Assembly (NCBI RefSeq): GCF_051549785.1
Contig: NZ_CP189974.1
Coordinates: 496,001-560,000, forward strand
Direction: 5' to 3'
Source of the DNA: Caldatribacterium sp051549785
GTDB taxonomy: Bacteria > Atribacterota > Atribacteria > Atribacterales > Caldatribacteriaceae
Length of the DNA: 64,000 nucleotides
Shown here: piece after piece, positions 1-8,016 of the stretch
Position numbering within the stretch: the first letter of the stretch is position 1
How the letters are laid out: each line of letters opens with the position of its first letter
The notes under the pieces: model-generated
Databases searched by the model: none
Told to the model about the DNA's origin: nothing
What the model saw: the letters and a program-made list of their open reading frames with translations, nothing else
Position numbers and translations under genes: made by a program

Positions 1-1011
1 CTCCTCGTCCTTGAAGGGGAGTGGGGAGAAAGCCGGGTAGGGGAGAGGGTGTACTACAGGGTAGAGGAGGGGGGCCTGGGGGCCTTAGAGGTCGTGGAAC
101 TCGGCACGGGCCTCCGGGCACAACCCCTGTGTCGCGAGGACAGACGCATTGTGGTGAACCTGGAAGTCGAGGTGACGGATACCGCAGGGGAAAACCCCCT
201 CACCGTGGTGCGGAGGACCTTCAAAACCTCGGCAATCCTTGAGGAAGGCGTGGTCACCCCCCTCGTTCTTGAAGCGTACGAGGAAATCCAGAGCAAAGCC
301 CGGAAGCTCTTCGAAAGCCGGTCCGCAAAAAGACGCCCGGAGAGGGAAACACAGAGCGAGAAGCTCGTGCTCCTTGTGGAGGCGAAAAGGCAAAATCCCC
401 GGGGCGTTCCATCCCTCGTTCACCTTGAGGGACCACCACTGGAGTTCCAGGCCACCTCGCCAGCAAGAGACCTCCGGGGTACCCGGGCATTTTTGGAGTA
501 CCGCTCTCCCGGACCTTTCCTGAACGTGGGTTTTGAAACCACGTGGGAGGAGACGGTGGAAATTCGCGGGAACCTCCTGACCAGCTTCTCCGGAAAGCCA
601 CTCTGGGGAAGTCTCGAACTTGTGTACCGTGTTGCAGGAGAATCCCTCGGCATCCGCTGGGAAGGAACACCGGAAAACCAGGGGTGGTCGGTGTTTTTCG
701 AGAGCCGGAAACAGGACCGGAACGACACCACGTGCTTTTTCCGCCTCGGGACAGGATGGGTGGGAGAGGACACCGTGGGCTTCGTGGCCCTGGGTGGAGC
801 GCACAGACGGGGGAATTTCTCCCTTGAGGGAACACTCACCTGCCAGATGGCCTCCGCCACAAACCTCTGGCTTGACCTTGAGGGAAGATTGCGGGTGGGC
901 AAAAACACCTCGCTGGTTGTCGGCTACAGCGGTCTTCTGGCTGGAGAGAAAACACCCCTCGATGACCTGCGTTTTGAAGGGTTTTTTGTGGGGTTGCGGA
1001 TAACTTTCTGA
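1..1011 (+). CDS. Putative outer-membrane or envelope beta-rich protein (5' end cut by window edge)
   Basis: The reading frame is open from base 1, so the true start lies outside the window; a GTG at 49 is in frame but has no convincing ribosome site. The visible 336 residues are rich in alternating hydrophobic and polar strands, especially in the last 150 residues. They end in Arg-Ile-Thr-Phe; a terminal Phe after an amphipathic strand is the classic signature of outer-membrane beta-barrels. The next gene, a lipoprotein, starts 12 bases downstream, so the two are probably co-transcribed. No family was recognised, and an outer-membrane location is inference from the C-terminus alone. Confidence 0.6.
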   Translation, partial: LLVLEGEWGESRVGERVYYRVEEGGLGALEVVELGTGLRAQPLCREDRRIVVNLEVEVTDTAGENPLTVVRRTFKTSAILEEGVVTPLVLEAYEEIQSKARKLFESRSAKRRPERETQSEKLVLLVEAKRQNPRGVPSLVHLEGPPLEFQATSPARDLRGTRAFLEYRSPGPFLNVGFETTWEETVEIRGNLLTSFSGKPLWGSLELVYRVAGESLGIRWEGTPENQGWSVFFESRKQDRNDTTCFFRLGTGWVGEDTVGFVALGGAHRRGNFSLEGTLTCQMASATNLWLDLEGRLRVGKNTSLVVGYSGLLAGEKTPLDDLRFEGFFVGLRITF

Positions 1012-1023
1012 GGAGGGGAAAAC

Positions 1024-1836
1024 ATGCGAGGGTACCTGATACCGTTTTGCTGTTTCCTGGTGGTGCTGGTCCTTTCAGGGTGTAACTGGTTCGGTAAGGG
1101 GCTTTTGAACGTCATCAACCCTGAGGCTGAGGTGCGGATGTACTATGTCTTTAACACACCCCCAGACATCGGAGGACCGGAAAAGTTCGAGCTCCTCCAG
1201 GGACTGACCTTCGACCTTGTCGTGTACCCCCTGAATGGAGTAGGGTTCACCATTGAGCGCCTGACCTACACCTATACCACAGAAAAAGGCGAGGTCGCCG
1301 AGCTCGCCAAGGACCTGGTGCTTTCCTACTACGTTCCTCCCAATGTCTCCCCTGAGCCCACCATTCCTCAACCTGGGGAGGCCAGCCCCTATGTCCTCAC
1401 GAACCTCCCGCTCTTTTTCCAAGACACCATCGACTACCTCTGGAAGAACTACGGGATGAAAAACCTCTTCCTTACCCTCAGAGCCTCGCTACGGGATGAT
1501 GCCGGCCACACCATGATGAAGACCATCGTGGCGAACTTCCCAGTGCTCCAGCTTGGGGAGGACTTCTGGCCCCCCACCGAGGTTGCGATTGAGCCGAGTA
1601 ACCCAAGCGTCCCCGCCGGAACCACACTCACCTTCCTTGCCCGGGCAAAGGACGAGTCCACAATCGTCTCCTATCAGTGGTTCGTGAACGGCCGACCCCA
1701 GGGATGCGCAGGGGGCACCCCCACCTTCGCCTACACCTTTACGGAGGCAGGAACCTACACCATCATGGTGAAGGTGTGCGATAGGTCCGGGAACTGTTCT
1801 TTTGGTCTTACCACCGTTACGGTCACCGCAGCATAG
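1024..1836 (+). CDS. Lipoprotein with C-terminal PKD-like domain
   Basis: The 270-residue product begins with a lipoprotein signal: a hydrophobic stretch followed by the lipobox LSGC, with the lipidated Cys near residue 20. Residues ~180-270 form a PKD/Ig-like domain: a Pro-rich entry (EPSNPSVPAGTTLTF), a YQWFVNG turn and the final FAYTFTEAGTYTI strand pattern. PKD domains usually mediate surface or sugar contacts and are not catalytic. The ATG follows GAGGAGGGG. Together with the barrel-like gene upstream it may form an envelope assembly. The middle region (residues 25-175) was not recognised. Confidence 0.75.
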   Translation: MRGYLIPFCCFLVVLVLSGCNWFGKGLLNVINPEAEVRMYYVFNTPPDIGGPEKFELLQGLTFDLVVYPLNGVGFTIERLTYTYTTEKGEVAELAKDLVLSYYVPPNVSPEPTIPQPGEASPYVLTNLPLFFQDTIDYLWKNYGMKNLFLTLRASLRDDAGHTMMKTIVANFPVLQLGEDFWPPTEVAIEPSNPSVPAGTTLTFLARAKDESTIVSYQWFVNGRPQGCAGGTPTFAYTFTEAGTYTIMVKVCDRSGNCSFGLTTVTVTAA

Positions 1837-1858
1837 GGAGTTCTGGTAGAATAGGAGT

Positions 1859-2671
1859 ATGCCGGAACTCCCAGAGGTTGAGGTCTTACGGAGAGAACTT
1901 GAGCCGTTCCTTCGGGGAAAGCGCATCGTTCTGGTGGAGATTCGGGATCCTCGCCTCGGCTTCCCGAAAGAAGCAGCGGAAGGAAAGACCATCATTGGGG
2001 TCAGGCGCCTGGGGAAGTACCTCCTTTTTGGCCTTGCCGAAGGAGGGTGCCTGGCGCTGCACCTTGGGATGACCGGGAAACTGCTTCTCGCAAAAGCGAA
2101 CACTCCGCAAAGGCACGAGCGAGTGGATATCCTTTTGTCCTCTGGAGAGCACCTCCTCTTCTGCGACACCCGGCGGCTCGGGAAAATTGCCTTTCTCCGG
2201 GAGGAAAAGGAACTCTCCGAAAAACTCGGCCTTGACCCTCTGTCCCCGGCGTACACCTTGGAGAATGTCCGGGCTCTCCTTGAGGGGAAGAGGCGTCTTA
2301 AGGACTTCCTCTTAGACCAGAGAGGCATCTGCGGCATCGGCAATATCTACGCAAGCGAAATTCTCTTCCGGGCCCAGTTGCATCCTGAGCGCACTCTTTC
2401 GTCGCTCTCTGAAGCAGAAAAAGCCAGACTCTTCGTCGCCATCCGGGAGGTCCTTGAGGAGGCGATTGAAGAGCGAGGAACCACCATCCGGGACTTCCGG
2501 CGCACCTTAGGGGAAGAGGGGAACTTCCAGCATCTCCTTGCGGTCTACGGAAAGAGCCACTGTCCCCGCTGCGGGACCCCAATCGTGCGGAAGGTCATCG
2601 CCTCCCGGAGCACGTACTTCTGCCCCCGCTGCCAGCCTCTGGAAGGCGAGGGGGAAACCCCTGATGCATGA
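1859..2671 (+). CDS. mutM: Formamidopyrimidine-DNA glycosylase (Fpg/MutM)
   Basis: Bifunctional DNA repair enzyme that removes oxidised purines such as 8-oxoguanine and cuts the abasic site. The start MPELPEVE gives the required N-terminal Pro nucleophile and Glu after Met removal. LHLGMTGKLLL around residue 60 carries the conserved Lys of the lyase step. The helix-two-turn-helix region is near GICGIGNIYASE. The C-terminus has an intact four-Cys zinc finger (CPRCG and CPRCQ, 16 residues between pairs). At 270 residues it is the normal length. The ATG follows TAGGAG. It sits just downstream of the lipoprotein, with no functional link visible. Confidence 0.97.
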   Translation: MPELPEVEVLRRELEPFLRGKRIVLVEIRDPRLGFPKEAAEGKTIIGVRRLGKYLLFGLAEGGCLALHLGMTGKLLLAKANTPQRHERVDILLSSGEHLLFCDTRRLGKIAFLREEKELSEKLGLDPLSPAYTLENVRALLEGKRRLKDFLLDQRGICGIGNIYASEILFRAQLHPERTLSSLSEAEKARLFVAIREVLEEAIEERGTTIRDFRRTLGEEGNFQHLLAVYGKSHCPRCGTPIVRKVIASRSTYFCPRCQPLEGEGETPDA

Positions 2672-2723
2672 ATGACGTTTTTCCTGTAAACTATACCTCC
2701 AGAGAAACAGGGCGAGAGGATGA

Positions 2724-3713
2724 ATGGAGATGGCAGCGGTGACGATTAAGGACGTGGCGAAGAGAGCAGGGGTAACCGTGACCACCGTCTCCCGGGTACT
2801 GAACAACAGAGGATACATCAGTGAAGCCACCCGGGAAAAGGTATACCGGGCGATGAAGGAGCTCAATTACCAGCCGAACGAAATCGCCCGGTCCCTCCTG
2901 CGGAGACGAACCAACATCCTGGGCATCATCCTCCCCACGGTCGTCCATCCTTTCTTCAGTGAACTGGCCTTCTTCATTGAGTACTACGCGTACGAGTACG
3001 GGTACAAGGTCATGCTCTGCAATTCACAGCTCGACCAGAAAAAGGAAAAAGAATACGTTGAGATGCTCCGCGCAAACCAGGTCGACGGTATTATCATGGC
3101 CAGCCACACCTTAGAAGTGGACGAGTACCTGAGTCTCAGACTCCCCCTGGTCACCTTTGACCGGCAGATTGCACCGGACATCCCCTTCGTGTCCTCTGAC
3201 AACTACTTGGGGGGGACTTTAGCCACCAACCTCCTCATCGACAGGGGGTGCAGGAAAATCGCCCACATCTGCGGCAATCTCCGCCTCAATATGCTGGCAA
3301 ACCAGAGGAACAAGGCGTTTGTCGCCACCGCGCAGGCCAGAAAGGTGGAATACGTGACCGTGGAAACGGACCTTAACGTCTTTGACATGCGCCAGTACGA
3401 TACACTGGTTCTCAGGCTTTTTGAAGAACATCCCGACGTGGAGGGTATCTTCGCCGGAAGCGATGTCATCGCCGCCAGCGTCATTAAAATCTGCCACCAG
3501 CGGAAAAAGAGAATACCTGAAGACATCAAGGTCGTCGGATACGACGACGTGAGCATTGCGTCCTTCCTCACGCCTCAGCTCACGACCATCCGGCAACCCA
3601 TTGAGGACATGGGGAGACTGGCGGTGGAGCTCATCCACAAACAGATCAACAAAGAAGCGGTGACGGTTGAGAACGTCCTCCCGGTGACGCTGGTGGAGCG
3701 GGAGACGACGTAA
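2724..3713 (+). CDS. LacI-family transcriptional regulator of the downstream sugar locus
   Basis: The 329-residue repressor has an N-terminal HTH and hinge (VTIKDVAKRAGVTVTTVSRV, residues ~6-25) followed by a periplasmic-binding-protein-like sensor domain. The C-terminal VVGYDDVSIASFLTPQLTT motif is typical of LacI/GalR proteins. ATG codons lie at 2724 and 2730; the second (MAAVTIKDV) is also plausible. The gene is followed by three copies of a TGTCAAACG(C/G)TTGACA-type palindrome at 3720, 3809 and 7939, two of which overlap promoters of the carbohydrate genes. The regulator therefore probably represses the block from 3.88 to 11.07 kb and is relieved by a sugar ligand. The inducer is unknown. 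Confidence 0.93.
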   Translation: MEMAAVTIKDVAKRAGVTVTTVSRVLNNRGYISEATREKVYRAMKELNYQPNEIARSLLRRRTNILGIILPTVVHPFFSELAFFIEYYAYEYGYKVMLCNSQLDQKKEKEYVEMLRANQVDGIIMASHTLEVDEYLSLRLPLVTFDRQIAPDIPFVSSDNYLGGTLATNLLIDRGCRKIAHICGNLRLNMLANQRNKAFVATAQARKVEYVTVETDLNVFDMRQYDTLVLRLFEEHPDVEGIFAGSDVIAASVIKICHQRKKRIPEDIKVVGYDDVSIASFLTPQLTTIRQPIEDMGRLAVELIHKQINKEAVTVENVLPVTLVERETT

Positions 3714-3719
3714 CTTTTG

Positions 3720-3735
3720 TGTCAAACGGTTAGTA
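3720..3735 (+). promoter_or_regulatory. Degenerate LacI-type operator (auxiliary site)
   Basis: TGTCAAACGGTTAGTA matches the operator at 7939-7954 in 14 of 16 positions, with the right arm decayed. It lies 89 bp upstream of the intact copy at 3809, about eight helical turns, a spacing compatible with looping. Confidence 0.5.
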
Positions 3736-3808
3736 GAACCTTCCGGAATGTTCACCCTTCTTGCTCTAGAGTGGTTCTTTATCCTGCGCGGAGATCTCCC
3801 CTGCTTTA

Positions 3809-3824
3809 TGTCAAACGCTTGACA
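3809..3824 (+). promoter_or_regulatory. LacI-family operator over the NIF3-like gene promoter
   Basis: TGTCAAACGCTTGACA is a near-perfect palindrome; symmetry extends to TTTA/TAAA on each side (3805-3828). The right arm is itself the -35 box TTGACA (3819-3824), with a -10-like TATGTT at 3843-3848 after 18 bp. Repressor binding would block RNA polymerase directly. Confidence 0.85.
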
Positions 3825-3880
3825 TAAAGAATTCCCTTGTGCTATGTTTGCGCTAGAACACGATCAAGGGGGGCGAGACC

Positions 3881-4813
3881 GTGAAAAAGCTGGTACTTCC
3901 GGTGCTCCTTGGCTGGCTTGTGCTCGGCATGGTGTTCCCGGGAACCGCAGGAGCGGAAACCGGGCACCGGATGACCGTACGAGATGTCGTCAACGCCATC
4001 ATTCGGTACTCCGTCGGTGACAGAGAACTCCCCGTGAATGACAGACTCATCGCGGGAAGTTACGACACTGAGGTGACAGGAATCGTTGTCACCTTCATGG
4101 CCACCGTCGACGTCATCCGGAAAGCTGCAGAGCTTGGAGCAAACCTCATCATCACCCATGAGCCAACGTTCTACACGGGAGGAGATGCCACAGACTGGCT
4201 CGAGAACGACCCGGTGTACCTCGAGAAGAAGAAACTCATAGAGTCCCACGGAATGGCCATCTGGAGGTATCACGATTACATGCACATGGCACAGCCCGAC
4301 GGCATCTATGCGGGGCTCTGGAAAGAAATCGGTTGGGACCAGTACCTGGTGAGTACAGACAACCCCTGGATTTACGAAATCCCGCAAACCACCCTGGCCG
4401 ACCTGGCGAGATTCTTCAAAGAGAAGCTCTCTGTGGGTGTTGTGCGCATTGTGGGGAATCCCGACATGAAAGTCTCAAGGGTCGGCATCCTCGTCGGTGG
4501 AGGCAGCCTCGGTCTTGGGAGGGAAGAAATGCCCATGCAGGTTATGCAGCAACACAACCTGGACGCCGTGGTGTGTGGGGAAATCTATGAATGGACGCTT
4601 CCTGCCTACGTCAACGATGCCACCATGCTGGGGCTGAATAGAGGAATCATCGTCCTCGGGCACGAACGGACCGAAGAATGGGGTATGAAACACATGGTGG
4701 CATGGCTTCAGCCCCTCGTCGGAGATATCTCGGTGACCTTCATCAGTGCAGAAGAGCCCTTCCTCTACCTTACCGATGGGGGCATCCTGAAAGGAGGGCA
4801 GGATGTACATTGA
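3881..4813 (+). CDS. Exported NIF3-like (DUF34) dimetal protein
   Basis: The 310-residue protein has a clear Sec signal peptide (hydrophobic residues 3-20, cleavage near AGA/ET) followed by a NIF3/DUF34 fold. Key motifs are NLIITHEPTFY near residue 90 and WRYHDYMHMA near residue 130, which supply metal-ligand His residues, and a C-terminal half containing GHERTEEWGM. Family members are metal-binding and often annotated as GTP cyclohydrolase I-like or dinuclear metal hydrolases, mostly cytosolic; an exported version is unusual. The GTG start follows AAGGGGGGCGAG. It is the first gene after the operator/promoter at 3809-3848, and its stop overlaps the esterase start (TGATG). Confidence 0.82.
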   Translation: MKKLVLPVLLGWLVLGMVFPGTAGAETGHRMTVRDVVNAIIRYSVGDRELPVNDRLIAGSYDTEVTGIVVTFMATVDVIRKAAELGANLIITHEPTFYTGGDATDWLENDPVYLEKKKLIESHGMAIWRYHDYMHMAQPDGIYAGLWKEIGWDQYLVSTDNPWIYEIPQTTLADLARFFKEKLSVGVVRIVGNPDMKVSRVGILVGGGSLGLGREEMPMQVMQQHNLDAVVCGEIYEWTLPAYVNDATMLGLNRGIIVLGHERTEEWGMKHMVAWLQPLVGDISVTFISAEEPFLYLTDGGILKGGQDVH

Positions 4814-6441
4814 TGCCACACTGGAGTCCTCAGGGGGCTTCTGTCCCCGGACGCGCACGGGGGAACTCAGTTGTTTCGTCGCTTTCGAAAGCGGTGGTGG
4901 AGGTCTCGGAAGGGAAACTTTTAGGGTTCATCGACCGGGGTATCTACACCTTCCGTGGGATACCGTATGCCCAGGCCAGGCGCTTCATGATGCCCCAGAG
5001 GGTCAATCCCTGGAGCGGCATCCGTGACGCCACAAGGTACGGTGAGATATGCTACCAGAGCCCGGTACGGAACAGGGTCGCACGAGACGAGTTCTTCAAT
5101 CCCCACGTATACCTTGAGCAAAGTGAACACTGCCAGTTCCTGAACATCTGGACACCGGGGCTTGCGGACGGGAAAAAGCGCCCTGTTATGGTCTACCTCC
5201 ACGGTGGCGCTTTCAGCGCCGGGTCGTCCCTTTCTCCCCTCACCGACGGCCGAAATCTCAGCGAAAAAGGGGATGTTGTGGTCGTCTCCCTTAACCACCG
5301 CCTGAATGTCCTGGGCTTTCTTGACCTCTCTCTTTGTGGTGAGGCATACAGGCACTCGGCAAACGTGGGCATTGCCGACATCGTGGCCGCCCTGGAGTGG
5401 ATACGGGAGAACATCGAGCAATTCGGGGGCGATCCCGAGAACGTCACGCTCTTTGGGAATTCCGGTGGTGGGGCAAAAATCCTCGCCTTGGCGGCAACCC
5501 CCGCAGCACGGGGATTGTTCCACAAGGCCGTTATTCAAAGCGGCATCGCCTTTGGTTTTGGGATGACCCTCAACGAGAAAGAAGCCGCCGAACGGGTGGC
5601 AGCCCTGACCCTCAAAAACCTCAATCTCTCTCCAAAGGACGTCGATAAGCTCCAGGAAGTGCCGTACCACGTGCTCCTTGAGGCAGCTAACAGCGCCAAA
5701 AGGCAAGTTTCACAGGAACTGAATATACGCTATATGTGGGGGCCAGTTCTCGATGGAACGTACATCCCTACGCACCCGGTAGCCGAGGAATTCGCCCCTC
5801 AGGCCCGGGACATCCCCATGATCATGGGGACGGTACTCAACGAATTCACCACTATCATCACCAGTGAGGCCGTTGACCTTCTCTGCGACAACAAAGACAC
5901 CTGGAGCATGGAAAAGGTTCTGGCAAAACTCACCGAAAAATACGGCTCCAGGGCCCAGGACGCCCTCCATGCGTTCATGAAGGCCTACCCAAATAAGAAA
6001 CCTGCCGATGCGTACTTCGTGGACACCGCATTTCGTCCTGCAACCTTAGAGGCAGCACGGAAAAAGGCTGCACAAAAAGGCGCCCCCGTGTACACCTACG
6101 TCTTTGCTTACGAAGCTCCGGTCATGGACGGTGTGGGCATGGCCTGGCACTGTGCAGAACTCCCCTATGTTTTCGACAACACCGACCTCGTTCCCACCGC
6201 AACCGGTGGAGGGATAGCGGCAAAAGTCGTGGCACACATGGTGAGTCTGGCGTGGATTCACTTTGCGTACACCGGAGACCCCACTCATGAGTGGATTCCA
6301 AAGTGGCCGCCCTTCACCCCTAGCGAGGGTGCCACGATGGTCATCGACACCCTCTGGGAGGTACGATACCACCACGACAAAGACCTCATGGACCTTGCGG
6401 TAGAACTTGGACTCACGGAACTTCCGGATTTCGATTTCTGA
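4813..6441 (+). CDS. Type-B carboxylesterase (alpha/beta hydrolase)
   Basis: Serine esterase of about 542 residues with the usual family order: oxyanion segment VYLHGGAFSAGS, nucleophile elbow FGNSGGGAK (Ser in a GNSGG variant of GESAGG), and the catalytic His in WHCAELPYVFDN. The acid residue is probably in the TVLNEFTT segment. No signal peptide is seen, so it is cytosolic. The ATG overlaps the previous stop as TGATG, which supports translational coupling; a longer in-frame extension from 4678 would be buried in the NIF3-like gene and is unlikely. In this operon it could remove acyl groups from an imported glycoside; the substrate is unknown. Confidence 0.9.
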   Translation: MPHWSPQGASVPGRARGNSVVSSLSKAVVEVSEGKLLGFIDRGIYTFRGIPYAQARRFMMPQRVNPWSGIRDATRYGEICYQSPVRNRVARDEFFNPHVYLEQSEHCQFLNIWTPGLADGKKRPVMVYLHGGAFSAGSSLSPLTDGRNLSEKGDVVVVSLNHRLNVLGFLDLSLCGEAYRHSANVGIADIVAALEWIRENIEQFGGDPENVTLFGNSGGGAKILALAATPAARGLFHKAVIQSGIAFGFGMTLNEKEAAERVAALTLKNLNLSPKDVDKLQEVPYHVLLEAANSAKRQVSQELNIRYMWGPVLDGTYIPTHPVAEEFAPQARDIPMIMGTVLNEFTTIITSEAVDLLCDNKDTWSMEKVLAKLTEKYGSRAQDALHAFMKAYPNKKPADAYFVDTAFRPATLEAARKKAAQKGAPVYTYVFAYEAPVMDGVGMAWHCAELPYVFDNTDLVPTATGGGIAAKVVAHMVSLAWIHFAYTGDPTHEWIPKWPPFTPSEGATMVIDTLWEVRYHHDKDLMDLAVELGLTELPDFDF

Positions 6442-6476
6442 AATCTGAAATAGAGAGGCAAGGGTGAGCGTTAGCC

Positions 6477-7925
6477 ATGCCGGTTCCCAATAAAATCATG
6501 CTCATCACGTACGCAGACAGCATGGGTAGGAATCTCAAAGAGCTGAAATACCTTCTGGAAAAGCACTTTAGCGATGCCATCGGGGGGCTTCACATCCTGC
6601 CGTTCTTTCCTTCCTCAGCAGACCGGGGGTTTGCCCCAATCACCTATGAGAAGGTTGACGAAGCCTTCGGGACATGGGACGATATCCAGGCGTTGAAGAA
6701 GGACTTCTACCTGATGTTCGACTTCATGGTCAACCATATCTCCCGTCAGTCCATCTTCTTCCAGGATTTCCTGGCCCGGAAGGACGAATCCCCTTACGCC
6801 ACGATGTTCATCCGGTATAGAGACATCTGGCCCTGCGGGGAGCCCACAAAGCAGGAACTCGACATGATTTACAAGAGGAAACCCCGACCGCCTTATGTCA
6901 CCGTGGAGTTCGCCGACGGCACCACGGAGAAAATCTGGTGCACCTTCAGCGATGAACAGATTGACCTCAACGTCACCTCTGAGGTTACCCGAACCTTCAT
7001 CAAAAACACCCTTGAGCACCTTGCGGAGAAAGGTGCTTCCCTTATAAGGCTTGACGCGGTTGCCTACACCATCAAAAAGCGGGGAACAAACTGTTTCTTC
7101 GTCGAACCGGAGATATGGGAACTCCTTGAGTTCTGCCGGGAGGTGCTTGCACCTTACGGTGTAGAAATCCTCCCGGAAGTCCACGAACATTACTCGTTCC
7201 AGCTCAAGCTCGCGGAACGGGGATACTGGGTGTATGACTTTGCCCTGCCGATGCTTGTCCTCCATACCCTCTACAGCGGCTCAACGACGCGACTCATCCA
7301 CTGGCTGCGGATATGCCCCAGGAAACAGTTCACCACCCTCGATACCCACGACGGGATTGGAGTAGTTGATGTGAAGGACCTCTTAACCGATGAGGAAATC
7401 GAGAGGACCAAAGAGTACCTGTACTCCCGGGGGGCAAACGTCAAGAGCATCTACAGCACGACGGCGTACAACAACCTGGACATTTACCAGATCAACTGCA
7501 CTTACTACTCGGCACTCGGCAACAACGACGACGCATACCTTCTGGCACGAGCTATACAGTTCTTCGCCCCCGGTATTCCCCAGGTGTACTACGTGGGGTT
7601 ACTCGCGGGAGAAAACGACATCGAACTCGTGGAGAGGACGAAGCAGGGAAGGGACATCAACCGCCACTACTACACCGTGGAAGAGGTTGAGGAAAATCTG
7701 CGCCGGCCCGTGGTCCAGAAGCTCCTTCAACTCATGCGATTCCGCAACACCTACCCGGCGTTTTCGGGGGACTTCGCCATCCAGGAAACAAACGACGAAC
7801 ATCTCCTGGTCCTTCGGTGGAAAAAGGGTGAGTACGAAGCTACACTGGAGGCGAATGCGCAAACGTTTAACTTCACAGTCACCTATAGCGACCCCTCAAG
7901 GGGAACAAAAGGGAAGTTATTTTAA
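6477..7925 (+). CDS. Sucrose phosphorylase-family glycoside phosphorylase (GH13_18)
   Basis: Cytosolic (beta/alpha)8 enzyme of 482 residues that cleaves an alpha-glucoside with phosphate to give glucose 1-phosphate. It follows Bifidobacterium sucrose phosphorylase along its whole length: ITYADSMG at the N-terminus, nucleophile Asp193 in RLDAVAY, acid/base Glu234 in LPEVHEHY, LDTHDGIGV, and the acceptor loop NNLDIYQIN, which keeps the Asp and Gln used for fructose or phosphate binding. Sucrose is the first guess; GH13_18 also includes sucrose-6-phosphate and glucosylglycerate phosphorylases, so the acceptor is not settled. It lies between the two LacI-operator promoters and upstream of an importer that would supply the glycoside. 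Confidence 0.92.
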   Translation: MPVPNKIMLITYADSMGRNLKELKYLLEKHFSDAIGGLHILPFFPSSADRGFAPITYEKVDEAFGTWDDIQALKKDFYLMFDFMVNHISRQSIFFQDFLARKDESPYATMFIRYRDIWPCGEPTKQELDMIYKRKPRPPYVTVEFADGTTEKIWCTFSDEQIDLNVTSEVTRTFIKNTLEHLAEKGASLIRLDAVAYTIKKRGTNCFFVEPEIWELLEFCREVLAPYGVEILPEVHEHYSFQLKLAERGYWVYDFALPMLVLHTLYSGSTTRLIHWLRICPRKQFTTLDTHDGIGVVDVKDLLTDEEIERTKEYLYSRGANVKSIYSTTAYNNLDIYQINCTYYSALGNNDDAYLLARAIQFFAPGIPQVYYVGLLAGENDIELVERTKQGRDINRHYYTVEEVEENLRRPVVQKLLQLMRFRNTYPAFSGDFAIQETNDEHLLVLRWKKGEYEATLEANAQTFNFTVTYSDPSRGTKGKLF

Positions 7926-7938
7926 AAGCGCTCCTGTA

Positions 7939-7977
7939 TGTCAAACGGTTGACATAAAGGGAAGAGAAAACTATAAT
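7939..7977 (+). promoter_or_regulatory. Sigma-70 promoter with overlapping LacI operator (importer operon)
   Basis: The operator TGTCAAACGGTTGACA (7939-7954) contains the -35 box TTGACA (7949-7954). A perfect TATAAT (7972-7977) follows after exactly 17 bp. This is the best promoter in the locus and drives the binding-protein gene at 8017. The operator matches the one at 3809 in 15 of 16 positions. Confidence 0.93.
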
Positions 7978-8016
7978 ACCACCAGGAAAACCCTTCTATA
8001 AAGGAGGAGGAGAAAG

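Noticed and set aside
1489..2343. Long minus-strand open frame over lipoprotein and mutM
   Set aside because: Antisense of two well-supported genes; low-complexity Arg/Ser composition and no family features.
4921..5706. 261-codon minus-strand frame across the carboxylesterase
   Set aside because: Mirror of a conserved coding gene; no ribosome site or recognisable domain.
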